Assembly: GCA_032095175.1 (NCBI GenBank) | Contig: DAMCZI010000031.1 | Span: 1-60,213, forward strand | Direction: 5' to 3' | DNA: 60,213 bases | Source: DAMCZI01 sp032095175 | GTDB lineage: Bacteria > Bacillota > Clostridia > Clostridiales > Caloramatoraceae | Part shown: one piece after another, positions 17,501 through 24,957 of the stretch | How positions within the stretch are numbered: the first letter of the stretch is position 1 | How the letters are laid out: every line of letters starts with the position of its first letter | Made by a program: the position numbers and the translations under genes | The notes under the pieces: generated by a model | The model's database searches: none | What the model was told of the DNA's origin: nothing | The model's input: the letters and a program-made list of their open reading frames with translations, nothing else

Positions 17501-20500
17501 GATTGATTGTTATATATTCTTTTAGTTGTTCATATTTTTTCATTTTTCTATCAAGGTATATAACTGAATTTTCATATAAATAACTTAATATTGTAAATAT
17601 TTTTAATGCACCACCATAGCTTATATAGAAATTATTCTTTTCATCCTTTTTCCTCTTAAATAAATTATGCTTGAGGTTGTATTCTGAAACCTCATTAAAA
17701 ATATCAATCAGTTTACTTAAAAACTCTTTTGTTCCACATATTTTAAAGTTAATAGAATGTTTTGATAAAACTAAACTTCCATCGCCATCAAAATATCCTC
17801 TTATAAAATGTCTGTATAACTTACTTGAAAGTATACTATTATCAGGAAAATCAAGTATTAGTGATTTATTAAGCTTAACGCCTTTTTTTATTAATTGGCG
17901 ATATATATTATTATTATTTATTAGCAATCTTACATACTCGCTTTGCCCATAATTACTTTTACTTATATATTCATGTATAGGATAGTTTGATTTTAATGAT
18001 TCTAATAACTTTTCCAAATGTAGCTTATCATTTTTTGATAGTGCAATTCCAAAATTGTGTGGGCTTGTTACAAATCCATCAGCATAAATAAATCCTAGCC
18101 AATATGCTTTTTCTTCAGTATCAATAACATCAAAATAGTTTTCATCAACTCTATATATTCTATGGCTTCTAGATAAGTCTCTTGTATTTACATTCCATCT
18201 TTTTAGTGCATCATAAATTCCAGATAAACTAGCATTATATACTTTAGCTATTTTCTCACATGAAAATTTATCTTCTATATACATTTTTATTATTTCTTCT
18301 TTATATTCATCAAGCCCAAATCTTTTCATGTTTTGTATCCTTTCAAGAACAACATATCTAACAATCATTTCCTAATCTGGCATCGATACTCTTTCAGGAT
18401 TTAAGAACATTAGTTATTACCCATAGGCTTTTTATCCTATGCTCTGGAGGTTTCCCTCATTTTCATCAGTTGGTCAATTCCAACCCAGTTTGGACTATAT
18501 CATATTAACAAATATAGAATGTTTTCTCTCAAGATATATATCTGCATCATATTTGTTAATCTGGGCACTCTTGGAGAGATTTATTGTCTAGGCTACTCAT
18601 CTCTCTAGTCTCTGAACCTTCTTGGTACTTTTCTGCCATTCCCAAGCTTGGCTGCTGATTAGCATACTCCCATTGGAGGTTAGCTTTCCAGCAATTCACC
18701 CAGTTTAATGAGCGCATCTTAATTCACGCTCAAAGAGCAATCCATACTTCAATGGGTCAAGCTTCGTTATCCCCAGTGAATATGCAACTATTGATCCTGC
18801 TCCACTATTATGGACTGCAATAGAATTGGCTACATATGAAGTATCCTCGGGTACTGATAAATCATACACCTTACCATTGTAATCACTTTTAGACACCTTA
18901 TCAATTTTTATATATACATAGTCATCATCAACATAAAAGCTATCATTTCTATAGAATTTCTGATTCCTTATAGGTATCTGATAGTAAGGAAAATCTTCAT
19001 TCCATCTTAATAATTGTGCTCCCGATAGACATACACTATATTCTGTATTCCAGTTTTCTTTTATCTTTTTTCTTGTTTTAATAGATACCCAATATCCAAA
19101 CCTCGCCAGTAGTAATCTAAGCTGATAAGCTAAGTCATATGATGTCGTGGTATATTTAATTCTAAAGGAAGATGCTTTACTGTTTAAATCAGAATAACTT
19201 CCATCCCCTCTAAACATTGCCGCAATCATAGACTTTAAATATTCTTCCTTACCATTTTGGACCGCCCTATATGGAATATGTTTATTTATTGCATATACTC
19301 CGCATAGATTAGCCATTAAATCTGCTACTACCTTTGAGTTTAGGGTAACGCTTGTCGCATTTCTTTTTTTTGGTGTTACTATAGATGGTTGTATACCAAA
19401 ACATTTGTTTATTAAGTTAAAGGTATCATCTATATATTCCTTTTCATCTTTATGAAATGCAATCCCTATTCTGTATTTTCTTGATTTTTCATTATGCTGG
19501 CTCCATCCCTCAGCAATGTAGTAGCCAATCAACCTTGCAAAATCTTCATCAAAGGCTACAAATCTGTTTACTTTTTCTGTTGCCAAGCTATTAGTACCTA
19601 TTTCGTACCAGATATGTTTTTCATCATATCTGAGAGCTAATGTTTTCTCAACAAAATCAAGTAAATCAAATACTATATCTTCACCTTTAATTCTATTTCT
19701 CGGATAGACAACTATATCATTTTTCTTTAATTTTGCTGCTTCATTCCAGCATAATTCGTAATTTTTAAATTCTGGGTTTTTACATTTCTTATCTTTAAAG
19801 TTACTACATGTTTGCCTGCATACAACAGGTATCTTTGTTTTATCTATCCAGTCTTTATTGCACTGATTTGTTCTGATAGAAAAAACCTTGTGGTCATTAG
19901 TCAGGTATGTTTTTTCATTACATGCTTCAATGCATGTTACTTCCTCATTACAATCATATGCTAATGTATTTACTACATCCTGTATTCTTCCAGTATGGGT
20001 TATTACTTGTTCTCCAATACTTACATCCTGGATATTTTTCGCTTTTCCATCTGCCATAAGTATTTTTGTATCAGGTAAAAAGCATCCCCTACCAGGACCC
20101 GTCATTATCTTATTTTCATTGGCAAACCTTATAAAATCCCATACAACCAAGAAATAATCCACATATCCCATCTGCTCAATTACAGATAACTCGTAATTTA
20201 GCCTATCCTTTACCTGGTCAGTAATAACGGGATATCTTTCTGCTATTCCATCACTGCAAAGCTTCCTTAGGTATTCCTTTGAGGTCATTCCCTCTGGTAC
20301 ATCAAACTTTGGGAGCTTTGTAACATGGAATTCAAAGGTTACATCGCACATGTCTGCAATTTTTAGTGTATTTTCAAGGGCATCGGGAGCATATTTGAAT
20401 ATCTCCCACATTTCCTCTTTGGATTTCAGATAGAACTCATCTGTAGGAAATTTCATTCTATCCTCATCGTCTATTGTTTTACCTGTCTGTATGCAGAGAA

Positions 20501-21161
20501 GAATTTCCTGGGCGGAGGAATCCTCCCTGCTTATATAGTGGACATCGTTTGTGGCCACGAGGGGTATCCCCGTTTCCTTAGACATCTTTAAAAGTGCTTT
20601 GTTAACCTCTACCTGTTCCTCCATGCCGTGGTCCTGGAGTTCAAGGTAGAAATTGCCCTGACCAAATATTTCATTATACATCAGTGCTTTTTTCTTTGCT
20701 TCATCATAGTCTCCATGATGTATAAGGTTTTGGACCTCACCACCAAGACAGGCACTTAGGGCTACCAAGTCCTTTGAGTATTTTTTTAATAGTTCGTAAT
20801 CTGCTCTTGGTTTGTAGTAAAAACCATCTATTGATGCAGTTGAAACAATCTGCATCAGATTTTTATATCCTTCGTTGCTTTTTGCTAACAAAACAAGATG
20901 GTAATTTTCTGCATCAACCTGGGATTCTTTTCTCAGTAATCCTCTGGGAGCGATATACACCTCGCAGCCAATTATGGGCTTTATACCCTCAGAGATACAC
21001 GCCTTGTAAAAATCAATAACTCCATACATTGCTCCATGGTCTGTTATGGCAAGAGCACTCATAGAAAGTTCCTTTGCCCTTTTTACAAGCTTTTCTACTC
21101 TTGCAGAACCATCAAGAAGGCTGTACTCCGTATGGTTGTGGAGGTGAATAAAATCATTCAA
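14530..21161 (-). CDS. dnaE: DNA polymerase III alpha subunit, split by one intein and three group I introns
   Basis: This is a replicative polymerase catalytic subunit. The mature protein is assembled from exons 21161-18726, 18407-18375, 17161-16102 and 15758-14530, minus an intein at 20084-18807. It comes to 1159 residues, normal for DnaE. Seen: PHP domain (FIHLHNHTEYSLLDG), GPGRG/SGAGS, LLFER/FLNPERVSMPD/IDSDFCYERR carrying the first catalytic aspartates, SLYRPGPMDQIP, MDFASYAF/NKSHAAAYAVVAY, and a C-terminal OB-fold (KISEIINIANDEEG..., VVIGGIISSVNIKATRKND). Each splice restores the family consensus in frame, with no other lesion. It starts 8 nt after the regulator gene upstream, so the two are probably co-transcribed. 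Simple gene calling would report three broken fragments plus an endonuclease. Confidence 0.93.
15759..16101 (-). mobile_element. Group I intron 3 of dnaE (343 nt, no ORF)
   Basis: It interrupts FASYAF/NKSHAAAY inside the Phe codon. Exon GCAT plus T pairs with intron AGTGC (16090-16086), with the U.G pair at the splice site. Intron ATTGA (16097-16093) pairs with TCAAT of the 3' exon (P10). CTTTATGA/TCATAAAG forms P2. Core: GAATTGCAG, AATCCGCAGCCAAGC, GGTTCAGAGACTAGAGAAATG, GATAGTCC. It shares blocks and the end AGGATAAAAAGCC...CTAATG with intron 1. Confidence 0.92.
17162..18374 (-). mobile_element. Group I intron 2 of dnaE (1213 nt) carrying an endonuclease gene
   Basis: It interrupts SMPD/IDSDF, one codon before the first catalytic Asp. 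The core is canonical: GAATTGCTGGAAAGTCC (from 17460), CACGCAGCCAAGC, GGTTCAACGACTAG, GAAGATATAGTC. P1 is GATTA (across the 5' site) with TAGTC (17499-17495). It is extended by TGATTGTTAGATAT near the 5' end pairing, one mismatch, with ATATATAACAATCA. The endonuclease gene lies in the P1 loop. GTACA/TGTAC forms P2. The intron ends in G (17162). It belongs to a different subgroup from introns 1 and 3. Confidence 0.9.
17484..18329 (-). CDS. LAGLIDADG homing endonuclease encoded in dnaE intron 2
   Basis: This 281-residue protein starts at the ATG at 18329, 8 nt after GAAAGGA. It begins with a helix-turn-helix-like segment (about 22-45, CEKIAKVYNASLSGIYDALK) and then has two endonuclease motifs, YWLGFIYADGF (about 76-86) and IRGYFDGDGSL (about 176-186). 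Two motifs in one chain imply a monomer that cleaves intronless dnaE to spread the intron. Its own ribosome site allows translation from unspliced RNA. Its last codons overlap the guide and P2 strands of the ribozyme. The frame is open with both motif acidic residues kept, so it may be active. An in-frame ATG at 18368 lies in P1 and has no ribosome site. Confidence 0.92.
   Translation of the reverse strand: MKRFGLDEYKEEIIKMYIEDKFSCEKIAKVYNASLSGIYDALKRWNVNTRDLSRSHRIYRVDENYFDVIDTEEKAYWLGFIYADGFVTSPHNFGIALSKNDKLHLEKLLESLKSNYPIHEYISKSNYGQSEYVRLLINNNNIYRQLIKKGVKLNKSLILDFPDNSILSSKLYRHFIRGYFDGDGSLVLSKHSINFKICGTKEFLSKLIDIFNEVSEYNLKHNLFKRKKDEKNNFYISYGGALKIFTILSYLYENSVIYLDRKMKKYEQLKEYITINHSRVQ
18375..18407 (-). 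other. dnaE: 33-nt dnaE micro-exon (exon 2)
   Basis: It encodes FLNPERVSMPD, exactly the 11 residues that join LLFER to IDSDF in bacterial DnaE. It ends in T, as required for the U.G pair of the next intron, and is flanked on both sides by group I introns. Confidence 0.9.
18408..18725 (-). mobile_element. Group I intron 1 of dnaE (318 nt, no ORF)
   Basis: It interrupts LLFER/FLNPER. The 5' exon end TGAGCGT pairs with an internal guide GCGCTCA (18715-18709), 7 bp ending in the U.G pair at the splice site (P1). Intron TTAAGA (18722-18717) pairs with TCTTAA of the 3' exon (P10). Core elements are visible in order: GAATTGCTGGAAAG, AATCAGCAGCCAAGC, GGTTCAGAGACTAGAGAG, GATATAGTCC. The last nucleotide is G (18408). 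Without splicing, translation stops five codons into the intron. Confidence 0.93.
18807..20084 (-). mobile_element. LAGLIDADG intein in DnaE (426 residues)
   Basis: The intein runs from Cys360 of the precursor (block A CFLPDTKILMADG) to Asn785 (VHN), followed by Ser as the +1 extein residue, between GPGRG and SGAGS. Block B has the TNDH motif (residues 62-65 of the intein). Block F is VYDLSVPEDTSYVAN. Two endonuclease motifs, LIGYYIAEG (about 185) and MIAAMFRGDGS (about 286), make it a full-length homing intein. A Cys set (residues 89, 93, 101, 112) between splicing and endonuclease parts could bind metal. All terminal residues needed for self-splicing are present. Confidence 0.95.
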
Positions 21162-21169
21162 AATATCAC

Positions 21170-22477
21170 CTACTTTCTTAGAAGTCTAGTACTTAAAAGT
21201 GCCTTTCCAACAAGTTCTTTCTCATCCTCACACATCATCTCAATTTCAACCTTTGCAAAATTTCTGCTCATATCTATAATCTCAGCTGTTATTGTGAGAT
21301 TTGAATCCATTTGAACAGGCTTTGCATAAAACACAGTAAAGGAATCCACAGCAACATTTAGATGATTTCTCTGTCTTAGTGTAAAGGTTCCTGCAGTTGA
21401 CATCATAAGTGTAAGAACATTCCAACTTGCAGTTCCTATTGTATTCAGCATCTGAGGAAGAATTTTCCCCTTGAACTTTATGCCGTTATCTGTACTTAAA
21501 TAGGTAAAATGTTTAAGTATTGAGTCATCTATTGTCTCACCAACCTGAGGCTGCCTGTTTACATACTGAAGAGCCTTCATTACATCCTGACGGCTAACAA
21601 TTCCTTTAAGTTTTCTACCCTCAACAACAGGTATCAGCTTTATACCCTCCCATGTCATAATGTGAGCTATATATGCTACAGAGGTTTTAGGAGTAACTAC
21701 TATTGTATCCTTGGTCATTATTTTAGACACTACTTCACTCTCTGATATATCAGCAGCCAAATCCTTTGCTGTAACAATACCAACAAGCTTTTCATTTTCA
21801 TCAAGCACCGGGAATTTACTGTGACCTGTGTTTCTCATCATTTCCTTTATGCTTGAAACTGTATCAGTTACCATTACAAACTCAGCATCTGTCTCCATTA
21901 TATCCTCAACCAGTATTATATCTTTTTTTATAAGGCTTTCTGATATAGCTCTGTTTATCATTGTAGCAGTTGTAAAGGTATCATAAGCACATGAAATTAT
22001 GGGAAGCTCATTTTTGTTTGCTAAATCTTTTATCTCATCACTACAGCTAAAGCCTCCTGTTATAAGTACAGCACACTGATTTTCAAGTGCAAGTTTGTGT
22101 GCTTCCTCTCTATTTCCAACAATCAAAAGGTTTCCTGGGACTATATATCTTTGCATAACGTCTATTGTCATTGCACCAATTACAAACTTATTAAGGGTCT
22201 TATAAAGTCCGTCCTTACCTCCAAGTACAGAACCCTCAACAATATTTACAACTTCAGCAAATGTAAGCTTTTCAATACTTTTTTTCTCTACCTTGTCTAT
22301 TCTAACTGTTCCTATTCTTGGCATTGTGCTTACAATGCCTGACACTTCTGCATCCTTTATTGCTCTGTAAGCTGTACCTTCACTTATTCCAAGCTCACTG
22401 GCAATGGATCTTACAGAAATTCTTGAACCCACCTTTAAGCCATATATATATTTTATAACGTTTTCGTGCTTTGACAT
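21170..22477 (-). CDS. HTH-DRTGG-CBS-hotdog regulatory protein (YtoI-like)
   Basis: This 435-residue protein has an N-terminal winged helix (about 1-60, ISVRSIASELGISEGTAYRA), a DRTGG domain (about 70-180, LLIVGNREEAHKLALENQ...VLITGGF), a pair of CBS domains (about 190-310, DTVSSIKEMMRNTGHSKFPV, TPKTSVAYIAHIMTWEGIK) and a C-terminal hotdog/thioesterase-like domain (about 320-435). DRTGG and CBS domains usually sense adenine nucleotides, so it is probably a nucleotide-responsive DNA-binding protein. Targets are unknown. It ends 8 nt before dnaE, which suggests a shared transcript. The start follows GAGGAG. Confidence 0.88.
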   Translation of the reverse strand: MSKHENVIKYIYGLKVGSRISVRSIASELGISEGTAYRAIKDAEVSGIVSTMPRIGTVRIDKVEKKSIEKLTFAEVVNIVEGSVLGGKDGLYKTLNKFVIGAMTIDVMQRYIVPGNLLIVGNREEAHKLALENQCAVLITGGFSCSDEIKDLANKNELPIISCAYDTFTTATMINRAISESLIKKDIILVEDIMETDAEFVMVTDTVSSIKEMMRNTGHSKFPVLDENEKLVGIVTAKDLAADISESEVVSKIMTKDTIVVTPKTSVAYIAHIMTWEGIKLIPVVEGRKLKGIVSRQDVMKALQYVNRQPQVGETIDDSILKHFTYLSTDNGIKFKGKILPQMLNTIGTASWNVLTLMMSTAGTFTLRQRNHLNVAVDSFTVFYAKPVQMDSNLTITAEIIDMSRNFAKVEIEMMCEDEKELVGKALLSTRLLRK

Positions 22478-22515
22478 ATGCTCAACTCCTCAATTATTTA
22501 CTCCATCCCATCATC

Positions 22516-22630
22516 TATATATAAATCGTAAAATTCTTTACATTTTGTTTTTTTAAACAGCCCTGCAGTATTGGTCCGACCTTAGGATGTTTAAAAAGAC
22601 AAAATGTAATAGAATTTTTGATTTATATTT
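22516..22630. repeat. Palindromic repeat family B, copy 1
   Basis: Outer arms AAAATTCTTTACATTTTG and CAAAATGTAATAGAATTTT surround a conserved centre AAACAGCCCTGC...GGTCCGACCTTAGGATG. It lies between whiA and the DRTGG/CBS gene. Copies occur at 26655-26768 and 46238-46352. Confidence 0.8.
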
Positions 22631-22637
22631 ATTATAT

Positions 22638-22668
22638 CAAAAATAGCGGGTTTATCTACACCCGCTAA
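22638..22668 (-). terminator. Terminator downstream of whiA
   Basis: AGCGGGT (22645-22651) pairs with ACCCGCT (22660-22666). On the minus strand it is followed by ATTTTTGAT. It begins 8 nt after the whiA stop. Confidence 0.8.
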
Positions 22669-22674
22669 TATCTT

Positions 22675-23622
22675 CTATTCCCTAAGTTCATCAGCTATTT
22701 TCTCCAATTTCCTAAGGCGGTGGTTAACACCCGATTTGCCTATTGGTGGGTCAATCATTTCTCCGATTTCCTTAAGGGGTATATCAGGATAATTAAGCCT
22801 TATTTCTGCGACCTCCCTTAATCCTGGAGGAAGCTTTCTTAATCCATGTTTTTTCTGTATAAGCTTTATTGATTCAATTTGCCTTACCGCAGCATCAACT
22901 GTTTTATTAAGATTTGCTGTTTCACAGTTTACAAGCCTGTTTACATTATTTCTTACTTCCTTGTATATTCTAACGTTCTCAAGGTCTAGAAGGGCCGAAT
23001 GTGCACCTATTATATTTAAAAGGTCAACAATTTGCTCTCCTTCCTTAAGATAAACAACATAACTGTTTTTCCTCTGTATAACCTTTGAATGAAGCTCAAA
23101 GGAATTAATAAGCTTTGAAAGCTCCTCTGCATGGTCTGAGGAATTTGTAACAAGTTCCATATGGTATGTCTTTTCAGGATTACTTATAGAACCTCCTCCA
23201 AGGAAAGCTCCCCTTAAATATGCTCTTTTACAGCAATTTTTTTTAATGATTTCGCTTTGTATTTTATTGTTAAAACCTATTGAACCATTTGTATATTCTC
23301 TTAAAATTCCAAGCTTTATTAGTATTTTTTTAGCTCCCATTTCAGGTGTTATTGATAAAATATATATGTTATTTTTCTTTAGGGAGTTATTCTTTTTAAC
23401 AAGTATCTCAGTGTGTACATTAAAAAGATTCTTTAAGAGTGTAAATACTCTTCTTGCTATTGCAGGATTCTCAGTTGATATCTTAAAACTAAGCCCATGT
23501 TTACTATTTATATTAATTGTACCACTCATTCTTACAATTGAAGACATTTCTGCTATCTGGCAGCAGTCCTTCTCTTCCTGCATTCTACATATCTCATTTT
23601 TGGCCAGGGATGAAAACGACAA
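22675..23622 (-). CDS. whiA: WhiA, DNA-binding division/chromosome regulator
   Basis: This 315-residue protein has the WhiA N-domain (about 1-90), a degenerate LAGLIDADG-type fold (YLRGAFLGGGSISNPEKTYHM, about 135) and the C-terminal WhiA helix-turn-helix (LRKLPPGLREVAEIRLNYP, about 258, then IGEMIDPPIGKSGVNHRLRK). It binds DNA and in Bacillus affects division and segregation. The start is a TTG directly after the yvcK stop codon, with GAGGTG upstream, so the two are translationally coupled. rapZ-yvcK-whiA is a conserved Firmicutes trio. Confidence 0.95.
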   Translation of the reverse strand: MSFSSLAKNEICRMQEEKDCCQIAEMSSIVRMSGTININSKHGLSFKISTENPAIARRVFTLLKNLFNVHTEILVKKNNSLKKNNIYILSITPEMGAKKILIKLGILREYTNGSIGFNNKIQSEIIKKNCCKRAYLRGAFLGGGSISNPEKTYHMELVTNSSDHAEELSKLINSFELHSKVIQRKNSYVVYLKEGEQIVDLLNIIGAHSALLDLENVRIYKEVRNNVNRLVNCETANLNKTVDAAVRQIESIKLIQKKHGLRKLPPGLREVAEIRLNYPDIPLKEIGEMIDPPIGKSGVNHRLRKLEKIADELRE

Positions 23623-24957
23623 TTAATTCACCTCCCTTTTCTTAACTTTTACCCTTTCTGACAGGTAATAGTAATCTATTATTCTTCTCCTGTTTTTAGG
23701 AAATGCGTATTTTAAAATTAGCTTCATTATATCATTTGCCAACCTCTGAGAATTATGCCTAAGCATACCATTTCTTATATAAACAAGATCATCCTTGATA
23801 ATATTTATATCATCAGAAATCTTATCTCTATCTATTAATACCATATCTTGATTGTCATTTCTATATTTCTCATAATATTTTTCTGGTATCTGTCCATTAT
23901 TTGCAACAACATAATCTATTATTCTACCACCACAGTGCTCTTCTATGGCTGATATATGATCTGAAAGAGAATATCCATCGGTTTCTCCAGGCTGTGTCAT
24001 TATATTTGAAACATATACCTTTATAGCCTTTGATTTTTTTATTCTTTCAGAAATTTCAGGTATAACAAGGTTCGGTAGAACGCTTGTATAAAGACTTCCA
24101 GGTCCCATTATAATGCAGTCAGCATTTTCTATGGCAAACAGCGCATCCTCAAGGGGTTTTGGATTTGTTGGTTCTAAAAATACCCGTTTGACTCCAGAGG
24201 AGTGCTTTATTCCCTCAAGGGGTATGTTTGATTCACCATGAACAACCATTCCATTTTCAAGTTCTGCACACAGAGTTACATCCTCAAGGGTTACAGGATA
24301 AACTCTACCCTTAACTGCCAGAACATCACTCATCTTTTTTATTGCATCCTCAAAGTTTTCGGATATACCATGCATTGCAGCAATAAAAAGGTTTCCAAAG
24401 CTCTGTCCCTTAAGACTTCCCTCATTAAATCTGTACTGCATAAGCTCTTCCATTAGTGGTTCTGTATGTGCAAGAGCTACAAGACAGTTCCTAATATCTC
24501 CTGGAGGAAGTATTTTTAGATCTTCTCTTAAGCTTCCAGACCCTCCTCCATCATCAGCAACTGTTACAATGGCTGTTATGTTCGTTGTGTATTCCTTAAG
24601 CCCCCTAAGCATAGTTGAAAGTCCTGTTCCGCCACCTATTGCAACTATTCTAGGCCCTCTAACAAGAAACCTCTGCTCATATAGAAGGTTTCCAATCATC
24701 CTTCGATTTATATTATAGTTAAGATTTATACCTGACAGCAAGGAGAATATACTCCTCAATCCAAGCTTTAAGGCAGCGTACAATATTACAATACCAATTA
24801 CTACTAAATAAATATATAGCAGCATATATAAATCGTATATTTCGCCTCTGAAAAGCAGCTTGGAAACACCAAGGACAAAAACCGCAAGTCCAAGAGCGGA
24901 CATTAGTATCCACCTTTTAACCTTTATACCTGGTCTAAGCCAGTTTAAAAAATTCAT
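23623..24957 (-). CDS. yvcK: YvcK/GlmR gluconeogenesis and cell-wall regulator with N-terminal membrane helices
   Basis: This 444-residue protein has two membrane helices in the first 65 residues (ILMSALGLAVFVLGVSKLLF; YMLLYIYLVVIGIVILYAAL). They are followed by the YvcK/CofD-like UDP-sugar binding domain (IVAIGGGTGLSTMLRGLKEY, then TVADDGGGSGSLREDLKILP and PPGDIRNCLVAL). In Bacillus the protein supports growth on gluconeogenic carbon and stimulates UDP-GlcNAc synthesis. The membrane-anchored form is common in Clostridia. Its ATG overlaps the rapZ stop (ATGA), so the pair is translationally coupled. Confidence 0.94.
   Translation of the reverse strand: MNFLNWLRPGIKVKRWILMSALGLAVFVLGVSKLLFRGEIYDLYMLLYIYLVVIGIVILYAALKLGLRSIFSLLSGINLNYNINRRMIGNLLYEQRFLVRGPRIVAIGGGTGLSTMLRGLKEYTTNITAIVTVADDGGGSGSLREDLKILPPGDIRNCLVALAHTEPLMEELMQYRFNEGSLKGQSFGNLFIAAMHGISENFEDAIKKMSDVLAVKGRVYPVTLEDVTLCAELENGMVVHGESNIPLEGIKHSSGVKRVFLEPTNPKPLEDALFAIENADCIIMGPGSLYTSVLPNLVIPEISERIKKSKAIKVYVSNIMTQPGETDGYSLSDHISAIEEHCGGRIIDYVVANNGQIPEKYYEKYRNDNQDMVLIDRDKISDDINIIKDDLVYIRNGMLRHNSQRLANDIMKLILKYAFPKNRRRIIDYYYLSERVKVKKREVN

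Noticed and set aside
17484..18368. Start of the intron endonuclease at the upstream ATG (18368)
   Set aside because: That ATG lies within the P1 helix and lacks a ribosome site, whereas the ATG at 18329 has GAAAGGA at proper spacing.
15759..18725. dnaE introns as group II introns
   Set aside because: There is no GUGYG start, no domain V hairpin and no reverse transcriptase, while group I core motifs and U.G/terminal G boundaries are clear.
14530..21161. dnaE read as a frameshifted or disrupted pseudogene
   Set aside because: All interruptions start and end exactly at group I intron or intein boundaries, and the joined sequence is complete and in frame, so decay is not the explanation.
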